The position numbers were made by a program, and so were the translations under genes. The notes beneath the pieces are model-generated. The model made no database searches. It was not told the origin of the DNA and worked only from the letters and a program-made list of their open reading frames with translations. Shown here one piece after another: positions 56,468 through 64,000 of a stretch of DNA of 64,000 nucleotides. The stretch lies in NCBI RefSeq assembly GCF_015477835.1, contig NZ_JADLQN010000001.1, positions 1,736,001 through 1,800,000 of the forward strand, read 5' to 3'. The number at the start of each line of letters is the position of its first letter. The first letter of the stretch is position 1. The DNA is from Nocardia higoensis. Its GTDB lineage: Bacteria > Actinomycetota > Actinomycetes > Mycobacteriales > Mycobacteriaceae.

Positions 56468-57385
56468 TCAGCGGCGGCGGGAGGCGTCGTGTGGCGGAGC
56501 CAGCACGGATTCGACGAGGTCGCGCAGCCAGCGGTGGGAGCCGTCGGCGGTATTGCGGGAATGCCAGGACATGCCGATGGTGATCTCCGGGAGTGGAAGC
56601 GGGATCTCGAATGTCGTCAGGCCGAGAGCTGTGATGGCGCGAGCGGCCAGATGGGCCGGTGCGGGACAGACGAATTCGCCGGAGCGGACGGCCAGCAGCG
56701 CCGAAGGCAGGTCGGGGACGGTCGCGAAGACCCGGCGAGTGCGGCCGTGCAGCATCAGTCGGTCGTCGATCGGTCCGCGTGGGCGACCGTGGCGCGAGAT
56801 CGCCAGGTGCGCGGCGCCCGCGTAGGCGGCTACCGTGGCGCGACCGGTGACGAGTGGGTGGCCGGGGACGGCGACGCCGACCAGCCGGTCGCCGAAGAGA
56901 CGGTGGACGACGATTTCCGGTTCGGTGTGGCCGAGAACGCCGACGGCGAAGTCGACGCGGCCGTCGCGCAGGTCGGCGGTGCCCTCCCCGGTGTCGGACA
57001 GGAAGCGCAGAGTCACACCCGGCGCGCGGGCCCGGACGGCGACCGACAGCGGGCCGGCGAGTTCCGCGAGTACGAGATCGTCGGTCCGGAGGGTGAACCC
57101 GCGTTCGAGGCGGCCCGGATCGACGGGAGCGCGGGGGGTCAGGAGGGCGCGGCTGCGCTCCACCAGCGCCGCGACTTCGGCGCGCAGTTCCAGGGCGCGC
57201 GGGGTGGGCACCAGTTGCCTGCCGGAACGGACGAGCAACGGATCGCCGAGCACCCGCCGCAACCGGGCGAGGGTGCGACTCATCGCCGACGGTGACGTGT
57301 GTAGGCGGCGGGCGGCCTCGGTGACGCTGCGGGAGTCGAGCAGCGAATCCAGAGCAACCAGCAGGTTGAGATCGAGCGGCTCCAC
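56468..57385 (-). CDS. LysR-family transcriptional regulator
   Basis: The 305-residue protein has the LysR N-terminal helix-turn-helix (VEPLDLNLLVALDSLLDSRS, then VTEAARRLHTSPSAMSRTLA) and an effector-binding domain with VLGDPLLVRSGRQLVPTPRA. A GATAAT -10 box six bases before the GTG suggests a leaderless mRNA. Its target is likely the adjacent flavin monooxygenase or an unlinked gene. A longer frame to 57526 is rejected because it crosses the promoter. Confidence 0.85.
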   Translation of the reverse strand: MEPLDLNLLVALDSLLDSRSVTEAARRLHTSPSAMSRTLARLRRVLGDPLLVRSGRQLVPTPRALELRAEVAALVERSRALLTPRAPVDPGRLERGFTLRTDDLVLAELAGPLSVAVRARAPGVTLRFLSDTGEGTADLRDGRVDFAVGVLGHTEPEIVVHRLFGDRLVGVAVPGHPLVTGRATVAAYAGAAHLAISRHGRPRGPIDDRLMLHGRTRRVFATVPDLPSALLAVRSGEFVCPAPAHLAARAITALGLTTFEIPLPLPEITIGMSWHSRNTADGSHRWLRDLVESVLAPPHDASRRR

Positions 57386-57583
57386 TCCCGGATTATCACA
57401 GACGCAATCGGCAGGTGCCCGATTGTGCCACAGGTAATTCGCTCCGACCTGATCCGTTCGTCTCCGGCTTCGTCCGCGGCGAGATGAGCAGCGTCCGGCG
57501 ACGGACGGTATCCCGCTGCGGCCCACATGATCTCGAGCGGACTCCCGTCCCGGTGCTACACGAGGTGGCGCCGCGCGGCCCCG

Positions 57584-59380
57584 CTACCGATGCTGCGCGG
57601 GGTACTGCGGTTGCGACGGGTAGTGCTGCGGCGGGTACTGCTGGCGCGGCGCACCGGCAGGCGGCTGCCCGGTCCCCGACAGCGGATGGCGCTGAGGGAA
57701 ACTCGGCTGGTGCGCGGGGTAGCTCTGCTGCTGCACCGGGGAGTTCGGCTGCTGTGCGGGATAGGACCGGTCGGGATAGGTCCGCGGTGCGGGCTGCGCC
57801 GAGACCGCCGGGTCGTGCGCCGGGGCGGGGAGTTCCGGCACGGGCGAGCCGGCGACGGGTGACTCGGGCGCCTCGGGCTCCGACGGCGGGATCTTCGTGG
57901 ATTCCTTGCCCTTGCCGTACCGCTCGCCCAGGCCCCGATACGCGCCCGGCCGCACCCGTCGCGCCCATTGCGCGCTCCTGCTGCGCAGCGGCAGTTTGAA
58001 CCTCAGATCGGCCGACAGTTCGTCGATGGTGTGCAGGGTGAACGGGGTGACGGTGGTGCCGTGCGCGTGGTGTCCGCCGGTGCCCGCGGTCATCCAGCGC
58101 AGACGCTCGTCGATGCGCGCTTCCCGCTTCTCGGCGTCGGGCAGGGTCAGTCGGCCCGCGAGCAGCGCGGCGATCCAGTGCGCGGTGACCTCGGCGGTCA
58201 GCGGAGCGAGCAGGCCGGAGTTGTAGCCGGCGAAGGTGATGTTCTCGACCTCGGTCGGCAGGATGTTGCGATGCAGGCGGAAGTTGCCGTCCTCATCGGT
58301 GAGCCTGCGCTGGATGTAGGGCGTGAGGAAGCCGACGCGCTGGTGGAAGCCGGTGGCGGCGACGACCAGATCCGCGTGCAGCGCGGAGCCGTCGGTGAGG
58401 TGGGCGGCGGGCGGGCCGGGCCTGCCGGACAGTTCGGACACCTCAGTGTCGCGGATCACGCGGATCGCGCCGGCGCGGACCTGTTCGAAGAAGCCCTCGG
58501 TCACCACGCTGGTGGTGCTCTGCGCGATCTCCTCGAACCGGCCGTCGGGCACCAGATCCAGCTCGCGCAGGCCCAGTCTCTTGATGGTCATTTCCTGGAC
58601 CACGTCGAAATCGCTGTCGCGGAACGATCGTCCCGCGCCGTGCAGGAAGCGTTCGGCGCCGCGCGGAGCGTGGTACCGGAAGTGCGCTTCGCCGAGGCGG
58701 CTCAGGAACAGTCGTTCGAAGTCCAGACCGTGGCCCAGGCTGCGCGGCATCTTCCACAACAACCTGCGCGCCACCACCGTTGTGCTCGTGGCGACGTGGC
58801 TGACGGCTTCGGCGATGTCGCAGGCGGATTGGCCGTAACCGACGATCACGACGTTCTTGCCGCGCGCGGACTCCAGGTCGAGGAACCGCGAGGAATGCAC
58901 CAGGGTGCCTCCGGCCGCGGAGAAGGCGGCGGCGCCGCGGTAGTCGGGCACGGCGGGCTCGCTGAACACGCCGTTGGCCACGACCAGGTGATCGCAGGAG
59001 GTGCGGTGCACGCCTGCCTCGTCGCGGATCTCGAGCAGCCAACCGCTGTCGACCGGGTCGGCGGCGACCACCTCGGTGCCCAGGCGCATGACCTCGTCGA
59101 GGCCGAAGTTGTGGGCGTAGCGTTCCAGGTAGGCCTGCACCTGGGCGCCGTCGGGCACCTCCGGGTACTCCTCGGGCATGGGGAAGTCCGAGAAATGGTA
59201 GGTCAGCTTGCTGTTCTGCAGCCGCAGACCGGGATAACGCCTGGTGGCGCTCCAGACCCCGCCCACGTCGGGTGCGCGATCGAACACCTCGACGGCGAAA
59301 CCCTGCCGGCTCAACACCTTCGCGCAGGCGAGGCCTGCAATGCCCGCACCTACGATCGCGACGCGGTTACCGCTCGTCAT
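57584..59380 (-). CDS. FAD-dependent monooxygenase with a C-terminal low-complexity tail
   Basis: The 598-residue protein has two Rossmann motifs, VAIVGAGIAGLACAKVL (FAD) and VVIVGYGQSACDIAEAV (NADPH), the hallmark of flavin-containing and Baeyer-Villiger monooxygenases; HSSRFLD sits where an FMO-type fingerprint is expected. After about residue 490 the enzyme domain gives way to a Pro/Gln/Tyr-rich tail (SYPAHQPSFPQRHPLS, PPQHYPSQPQYP). The tail is unusual for the family and suggests a surface, binding or phase-separating role. Substrate unknown. Confidence 0.78.
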   Translation of the reverse strand: MTSGNRVAIVGAGIAGLACAKVLSRQGFAVEVFDRAPDVGGVWSATRRYPGLRLQNSKLTYHFSDFPMPEEYPEVPDGAQVQAYLERYAHNFGLDEVMRLGTEVVAADPVDSGWLLEIRDEAGVHRTSCDHLVVANGVFSEPAVPDYRGAAAFSAAGGTLVHSSRFLDLESARGKNVVIVGYGQSACDIAEAVSHVATSTTVVARRLLWKMPRSLGHGLDFERLFLSRLGEAHFRYHAPRGAERFLHGAGRSFRDSDFDVVQEMTIKRLGLRELDLVPDGRFEEIAQSTTSVVTEGFFEQVRAGAIRVIRDTEVSELSGRPGPPAAHLTDGSALHADLVVAATGFHQRVGFLTPYIQRRLTDEDGNFRLHRNILPTEVENITFAGYNSGLLAPLTAEVTAHWIAALLAGRLTLPDAEKREARIDERLRWMTAGTGGHHAHGTTVTPFTLHTIDELSADLRFKLPLRSRSAQWARRVRPGAYRGLGERYGKGKESTKIPPSEPEAPESPVAGSPVPELPAPAHDPAVSAQPAPRTYPDRSYPAQQPNSPVQQQSYPAHQPSFPQRHPLSGTGQPPAGAPRQQYPPQHYPSQPQYPAQHR

Positions 59381-59484
59381 GGGCTCCGAGCCTACCCGCC
59401 CGGAGCCCGTCGGCTGTCCCCGCCGTCGAGATCGAGGGCCGGGCAGTCGCCGGTCGTGGTCCGCGGACGTGCTGTACTGGACCG

Positions 59485-60024
59485 ATGAGCAATGCGTCGG
59501 TGATCGTGGATCGAGCCGGACTGTGGGACGCCGAAGCCCTCAGCGACGTCGCGGCGGCCACCTTCCCGCTGGCCTGCCCGCCCGGATCGAGCGCCGAGGA
59601 CATCGCGATCTTCGTCGAGCAGGCACTTTCCGGTGAACGCTTCGGCGAATATCTCAACGACCCGGACCGCACCGTGCTCAAGGCGGTGGCCGCGGACGAG
59701 ATCGTCGGCTACGCGATGCTGCACGCGGGCGCCCCGGCGGACCCAGAGGTCGCGGCGGCGGTGGATCTGCACCCCGCATTGGAGATCAGCAAGATGTACG
59801 TGCTGCCGGGACATCACGGGACCGGGGTGTCGAGCGCGCTGATGGAGACGGCGCTGCAGATCGCCCGTGAGGGCGGGTATCCGGGAGTGTGGCTGGGGGT
59901 CAACCAGTTGAACGCGCGCGCCCAGCGGTTCTACGCCAAGCACGGTTTCGAGATCGTCGGGACGAGAACCTTCACCGTCGGCCGCGAGGTGCACAACGAC
60001 TACGTGATGCGCCTGCTGTTCTGA
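59485..60024 (+). CDS. GNAT-family N-acetyltransferase (Rv2669 type)
   Basis: The 179-residue protein has the acetyl-CoA binding pattern LEISKMYVLPGHHGTGVSSA, LMETALQIAREGGY and a final AQRFYAKHGFEIVG segment. It acetylates an amine; the target is not known. TGTACT six bases before the ATG suggests leaderless transcription. With the following genes it reproduces M. tuberculosis Rv2669-Rv2673 order. It converges on the ATPase gene. Confidence 0.85.
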   Translation: MSNASVIVDRAGLWDAEALSDVAAATFPLACPPGSSAEDIAIFVEQALSGERFGEYLNDPDRTVLKAVAADEIVGYAMLHAGAPADPEVAAAVDLHPALEISKMYVLPGHHGTGVSSALMETALQIAREGGYPGVWLGVNQLNARAQRFYAKHGFEIVGTRTFTVGREVHNDYVMRLLF

Positions 60025-60054
60025 ACCGGCAGGCGCGCGCGGGCGAGCGAACCA

Positions 60055-61083
60055 CTAGGACGAGGACGCGGCGGCGGCCTCGAACCTGGACAGTGCGAGC
60101 AGCCGGGAGATGGCCCGCAGGTACTTCTTGCGGTAGCCGCCGTCGAGCATCTCCTGGGAGAAGATCTCGTCCAGCTTGGCCCCGGACACGGTGACCGGCA
60201 CACTCGCGTCGTACAGACGGTCGGCGAGCACCACGATGCGCAGCGCGACGGCCTGATCGGTGACCGGATGCACGCCGGAGACGAATACCGCGCTGACACC
60301 GGAGATCAGCTCGCCGTACTTCGACGGGTGCAGCTTGCTCAGGTGTGCCAGCAGCGCGTCGAACTCGTCGAGCGTGGAACCCGGTGTGGCCGAGGCCCTT
60401 TCGACCAGTTCCACCGACGAGGTGGGGTCGGGGGCGGGCGGCAGGTCGCGATGGCGGTAGTCGGGGCCGTCGACGCGCACGGCCTCGAAGATCGCGCCCA
60501 GCTTCTTGATCTCGCGCATGAAGTCCTGCGCGGCGAACCGGCCCTCCCCGAGCTGGCCGGGCAGGGTGTTGGACGTCGCGGCGATGGAGACACCGCGCCC
60601 GGACAGTTCGGTGAGCAGCCGCGAGACCAGCATGGTGTCGCCCGGATCGTCGAGTTCGAACTCGTCGATGCACAGCACACTGTTGTCCGCCAGCCGCTCG
60701 AGCGCGTTGTTGAAACCGAGCGCGCCGACCAGGTTGGTCAGCTCGCCGAAGGTGCCGAAGGATTTCGGCGCGGGCGAACTGTGGAAGATCGAGGCGAGCA
60801 GATGGGTCTTGCCGACGCCGAAGCCGCCGTCGAGGTACAGGCCCGCGCCGGAGACCTGCTTCTTCTTGCCGAACAGGCTCTTCTTGGAGGACGACTTGTG
60901 GATCTTGGCGACCTCACCGGCGAAGGACTCGGCCTTGCGCACAGCGGCGGCCTGGCTGGGCTCCTTCGGATCCGGAATGTAGGAGGAGAAGCTGACCTCG
61001 TCGAACATGGGCGGCGGCACCATCTGGGCGACGAGCTGGTCGGCCGGAACCTCCGGATGGCGATCGACAAGGCGTTCTTGCAT
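60055..61083 (-). CDS. zapE: ZapE/AFG1-like P-loop ATPase (Rv2670c type)
   Basis: The 342-residue protein has Walker A GGFGVGKTHLLASIF, Walker B VLCIDEFELDDPGDTML and sensor SIAATSNTLPGQLGEGRFAA, and resembles ZapE, which in E. coli destabilises the FtsZ ring. A TAGGCT -10 box lies directly before the ATG, implying leaderless transcription. It is divergent from the reductase gene with a 35-base spacer. Confidence 0.85.
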   Translation of the reverse strand: MQERLVDRHPEVPADQLVAQMVPPPMFDEVSFSSYIPDPKEPSQAAAVRKAESFAGEVAKIHKSSSKKSLFGKKKQVSGAGLYLDGGFGVGKTHLLASIFHSSPAPKSFGTFGELTNLVGALGFNNALERLADNSVLCIDEFELDDPGDTMLVSRLLTELSGRGVSIAATSNTLPGQLGEGRFAAQDFMREIKKLGAIFEAVRVDGPDYRHRDLPPAPDPTSSVELVERASATPGSTLDEFDALLAHLSKLHPSKYGELISGVSAVFVSGVHPVTDQAVALRIVVLADRLYDASVPVTVSGAKLDEIFSQEMLDGGYRKKYLRAISRLLALSRFEAAAASSS

Positions 61084-61118
61084 GAACGAAGCCTAATGAC
61101 GTGGTGTGATCTGTTCTC
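61084..61118. promoter_or_regulatory. Compact divergent promoter of the zapE-like and reductase genes
   Basis: The 35-base spacer holds two -10 boxes, TAGGCT on the reverse strand and TGATCT on the forward strand, each about six bases before a start codon. This leaves no room for 5' untranslated leaders. Confidence 0.55.
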
Positions 61119-61880
61119 ATGCAGCGTATCCCCAATGCGATCCAGCTCACAGAACTCGATGCCGACGGGCTCGCCGACCACTACGCCTACCCGATGGGAC
61201 TCGATGCCCCCTGGGTGCGGGCCAACTTCGTCGCCAGCGTCGACGGCGCCGCGACCAGCGGCGACCAGACCGCCGCGCTGGGCACCCCGGCCGACAAGAC
61301 CGTGTTCGGCCTGCTGCGCGATCTAGCCGATGTGATCCTGGTCGGCGCGGGCACGGTGCGCGCGGAGAACTACGGCGGCGCCCGCACGAATCGGCAGCGC
61401 CGCCGGTCGCTCCACGACCGCGCGCGCGGCGGGGACGCCGAGGGCGCGCCGCCGCCGATCGCGGTGGTCACCGCGAGCGCCGCGCTCGATCCGGACAGCA
61501 GGCTGTTCACCGACACCGAGGTCGCGCCGCTGATCCTCACGACCTCCACGGCCCTGGCGGACCGTAAGAAGGCGCTGGTCGAGGCGGGAGCGGAGGTGAT
61601 CGAGGCGGGCGGCGTGGCGATCACGCCGGCCGGGCTGCTCGCCACACTCGCCGAGCGGGGGCTGCACCGAGTGCTGTGCGAAGGGGGACCACATCTGTTC
61701 GGCGAACTGCTCGAGGCCGATCTGATCGACGAGCTGTGCCTGACCACCGCCCCATTCCTGGTCGGCGGCACCGCGCGACGAATCTCGCTGTCCGCGCATG
61801 AGTTCCGGCATCGGATGCATCTGCGTCACGTCCTGCTCGACGCCGACGGAACCATCCTGACTCGCTGGGGTCGTCGGTGA
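61119..61880 (+). CDS. RibD-type reductase (Rv2671 family)
   Basis: The 253-residue protein has the RibD C-terminal fold: WVRANFVASVDGAATSGDQT, then DVILVGAGTVRAENYGG, and VLCEGGPHLFGELLEADLID near the end. It should reduce a riboflavin precursor or another pterin/dihydrofolate-like substrate with NADPH. Mycobacterial Rv2671 can replace dihydrofolate reductase under antifolate stress. Start ATG 61119 is in the leaderless promoter. It precedes the hydrolase gene by 32 bases. Confidence 0.85.
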   Translation: MQRIPNAIQLTELDADGLADHYAYPMGLDAPWVRANFVASVDGAATSGDQTAALGTPADKTVFGLLRDLADVILVGAGTVRAENYGGARTNRQRRRSLHDRARGGDAEGAPPPIAVVTASAALDPDSRLFTDTEVAPLILTTSTALADRKKALVEAGAEVIEAGGVAITPAGLLATLAERGLHRVLCEGGPHLFGELLEADLIDELCLTTAPFLVGGTARRISLSAHEFRHRMHLRHVLLDADGTILTRWGRR

Positions 61881-61912
61881 AACAACGGCCCGCACCTGGC
61901 AGGCTGTAACGC

Positions 61913-63466
61913 ATGCGCTGGACCCGAGCCGCTGTGCTGGCCTCGACACTGTCGATCGTGATCGCCGGATGCGGTGTGGGCCCCTCCGATCGTCCCGGTG
62001 TCGCGGTGGAGCGACCCGCGGTCGGCGGGCCCGCGACCGAGGAGTCGACGCCGGCCGAGCCGCCGCGCGCCGAGCTGCCGCAGAGCGATCTGAGCTGGAC
62101 CGAATGCACCGAACCGACGCTGCGGCTGCTCGGTCTGGGGCCCGCGCCCGCGGGTCTGGTGCTCGAATGCGCCGAGTACTCCACCCCGATCGACGCGGCG
62201 GGCACGGTGATCGGCGACTTCCGTAACGGGGCGATGCGCGCGCGACTGGCCCAGACCCCGTCCGATGTCGCGCCGCTGGTACTGACCTCGGGCGCGGACC
62301 GGTCTTCCACCGCCACCCTGGCCGGTCTGGCCGTCGGCCCGAACGGCGGTCTGCTGGCCGAGCGCCCGATCGTCGCGGTGGACCGCCGCGGTATCGGCAC
62401 CTCGCAGCCCATCGACTGCCTGCCGCTCGACGTCAGGCAGAACCTGATCGATCACGCTCAATTCGGCCCGGGCACCGACCCGGTGACGGCGATGGGGGAA
62501 CTGAGCCAGGAGGCGACGATCTCCTGCCGCGATTTCCTGCAGCCCTACGAGAGCACATTCGACGCCTCGCACGCCGCCGACGACATCGAGCAGCTGCGCA
62601 GGCAGTGGCAGGTCGAGCACATCGACATGATCGGCACCGGCAACGGCGCCGTGGTCGCTTTGTCCTACGCCCGCAAGTACGGCGATCACCTGGCCCGGCT
62701 GATCCTCGACGCACCCGAGGCGGTCGCCACCGGCGCGGTCACCCGGCAGGAACAGCGCCTGCGCGGCGCCGAGGCGGCGCTGACCGCCTTCGCGCAACGC
62801 TGCGCGGCCCAGGGCTGCGCGCTCGGCGCGGACCCGCGCGCGGCCGTGGCCGATCTGGCGCGGCGAGCCGGTGCGGGCGAATTGGGCGACCTGTCCGAGG
62901 CGGCGCTGCTCACCACGATCTCCGGATTCCTCGGCGCACCGCGCGCCGACCAGTCCGCCCGGGTCGCCGAACTCGCCGACGCGCTGGCCGCGGCGAGTAC
63001 CGGCGACCGTGCCGCGCTGGACAACCTGGTGCTGCGCGAGACCGCGGCGACCGCGGGCGACGGGCAGTTCGTCAATCGCTGTACCGACACCCAGCAGCCG
63101 CCGACGGCGACCGAGGCCGCCGAGCTGGCCCAGACCTGGGGCGGGACCTATCCGGTGTTCGGCAGGCAGGCGGCCATCGGGCTGATGATCTGCTCCGCCT
63201 GGCCGGTGTCCGAGCCGCCCGCGACGCTCGGTGAACTCGGGCTGCCGGTACTGGTGCTGACCGGTGTCGCCGACCCGGTGGTGGGCGACGGCGGAGGGTC
63301 CTCGGTCACCGGTGCGCTCGGCGCGGCCGGTGCGCGGCACGCCACGGTCGGCTGGCAGGGCTGGGGGCATCCGGTGTTCACCCATTCCAGTTGCGCGCAG
63401 CGGATCGTCTCCGACTATCTGAACGAGGCGAGGCTCCCGCGCGACGGAAGTGCCTGCCCCGCCTGA
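61913..63466 (+). CDS. Secreted alpha/beta-hydrolase-fold lipoprotein lacking the nucleophile serine (Rv2672 type)
   Basis: The 517-residue protein starts with a lipoprotein signal, lipobox VIAGC (Cys20). Its fold matches the actinobacterial SlpD/tripeptidyl-peptidase group: RPIVAVDRRGIGTSQPIDCL, a nucleophile-elbow region and GVADPVV with GWGHPVFTHSSCAQ for Asp and His. The elbow reads GTGNG (241-245) where relatives have G-x-S-x-G, so Ser is Gly243. Asp and His are kept. It may be a non-catalytic or alternative enzyme. Location is the outer face of the membrane. Confidence 0.8.
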   Translation: MRWTRAAVLASTLSIVIAGCGVGPSDRPGVAVERPAVGGPATEESTPAEPPRAELPQSDLSWTECTEPTLRLLGLGPAPAGLVLECAEYSTPIDAAGTVIGDFRNGAMRARLAQTPSDVAPLVLTSGADRSSTATLAGLAVGPNGGLLAERPIVAVDRRGIGTSQPIDCLPLDVRQNLIDHAQFGPGTDPVTAMGELSQEATISCRDFLQPYESTFDASHAADDIEQLRRQWQVEHIDMIGTGNGAVVALSYARKYGDHLARLILDAPEAVATGAVTRQEQRLRGAEAALTAFAQRCAAQGCALGADPRAAVADLARRAGAGELGDLSEAALLTTISGFLGAPRADQSARVAELADALAAASTGDRAALDNLVLRETAATAGDGQFVNRCTDTQQPPTATEAAELAQTWGGTYPVFGRQAAIGLMICSAWPVSEPPATLGELGLPVLVLTGVADPVVGDGGGSSVTGALGAAGARHATVGWQGWGHPVFTHSSCAQRIVSDYLNEARLPRDGSACPA

Positions 63467-63597
63467 CGTCGCTCCGCATCGGCCGGAAGATCAGCCAGGA
63501 GATCCGGCCCGGGACTCGATCCGGAATCGGCCTGTGACGGCGCGCCGGGACATATCCCGGCAACCCGCCGCGCACCCGGCCGGTGTACCGTGCCCCA

Positions 63598-64000
63598 GTG
63601 TTCCTTCGACAGCTAGAGCCCCGCACAGCTCGCACCACCGCCGAGGTGATCAGGTTCGCACTGTGGCCCATCGCGGTCATGACGGTGCTGAACAGGGTGT
63701 TCATCAAGGCTGTCAACGGCTTCATCACCGATGACTACCGGCCGGTCTACAACGCCTCGCTGGCGTTCCTCAACGGGCAGCCGGTCTACAACGCGGACTT
63801 CAACTCCGTCGACCCGCACTATCTGTATCCGCCGGGTGGCACGCTGCTCATCGCGCCGATCGCACTGATCGATCCGGAGAAGTCGCGCTGGTGCTTCATC
63901 CTGCTCAATGCCGCGGCCATTCTGCTGGCCTGGTATCTACTGCTGCGGCTGTTCAAGTACACGGTGAACTCGGTGGCCGCGCCCGTCCTGCTCCTGGCGA
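63598..64000 (+). CDS. aftC: AftC, arabinofuranosyltransferase (N-terminal part, runs off right edge)
   Basis: The 134 residues visible start at a GTG after a TACCGT -10 box (leaderless). The GT-C fold opening is clear: a membrane helix LWPIAVMTVLNRVFI, then NGFITDDYRPVYNASLAF with the Asp-Asp of the catalytic loop (45-46), and VDPHYLYPPGGTLLIAPIAL, which I recall in mycobacterial AftC (Rv2673). AftC adds alpha-1,3 arabinose branches to arabinogalactan and lipoarabinomannan. It identifies the host as a mycolic-acid actinobacterium. Confidence 0.88.
   Translation, partial: MFLRQLEPRTARTTAEVIRFALWPIAVMTVLNRVFIKAVNGFITDDYRPVYNASLAFLNGQPVYNADFNSVDPHYLYPPGGTLLIAPIALIDPEKSRWCFILLNAAAILLAWYLLLRLFKYTVNSVAAPVLLLA

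Noticed and set aside
1..64000. CRISPR arrays or intact phage genes
   Set aside because: No regularly spaced direct repeats with spacers and no phage structural genes were seen.

Overview
The window is chromosomal DNA of very high GC from a mycolic-acid-containing actinobacterium, most likely Nocardia or a close relative. Its right end (59.5-64 kb) carries an acetyltransferase, a ZapE-like ATPase, a RibD-type reductase, an alpha/beta-hydrolase lipoprotein and aftC in the order I know from Mycobacterium tuberculosis Rv2669-Rv2673. aftC makes arabinogalactan, a cell wall polymer of this suborder. GTG starts, four-base start/stop overlaps and leaderless promoters are frequent. Genus assignment is inference.

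0-18.5 kb looks like a dormancy or low-oxygen island. A partial SulP transporter and a GerW-family protein are followed by adhE. Convergent to adhE is a leftward run: ribosome-hibernation factor, acetyl-CoA synthetase, 2-oxoacid dehydrogenase E1alpha, E1beta and E2, and an acyl carrier protein. Rightward come a kinase/P-loop protein (Rv2004c type), a phosphoribosyltransferase-erythromycin esterase fusion (Rv2030c type), a WS/DGAT acyltransferase, an SDR and a double universal stress protein. Several of these families belong to the DosR regulon in mycobacteria. I could not find a clear DosR box. 18.5-23.4 kb holds an SRPBCC protein and a ugpA-ugpE-ugpB-ugpC operon.

23.4-49.4 kb looks like an accessory island ending at a tRNA-Val gene. 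It has decayed pieces (IS3-type transposase, arsA, an MFS/TetR pair with its shared promoter deleted, a pentapeptide-repeat gene, a serine recombinase). Its intact modules are MFS plus pentapeptide-repeat protein with a TetR regulator, SulP plus MerR, and a biosynthetic gene cluster.

That cluster (about 30.9-48.8 kb) is the main discovery. It is a type II polyketide synthase set strongly resembling the enterocin (enc) pathway: KS-alpha, chain-length factor, ACP, acyltransferase, C9-type ketoreductase, an EncM-like flavoprotein, P450, EncK-like methyltransferase, a phenylalanine ammonia-lyase/aminomutase and a benzoate-type ligase. A feruloyl/cinnamoyl-CoA-ligase-like gene, a SARP regulator, a second regulator, two NTF2-fold proteins, and an MFS exporter with a TetR regulator complete it. 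The beta-oxidation genes that turn cinnamoyl-CoA into benzoyl-CoA in the enterocin cluster are absent, so the starter unit is open.

49.4-64 kb returns to core genome: four tRNA genes, two proteins with degenerate nuclease-like motifs, a 1147-residue repeat-rich protein, a LysR regulator, a flavin monooxygenase with a low-complexity tail, then the Rv2669-Rv2673-like block.
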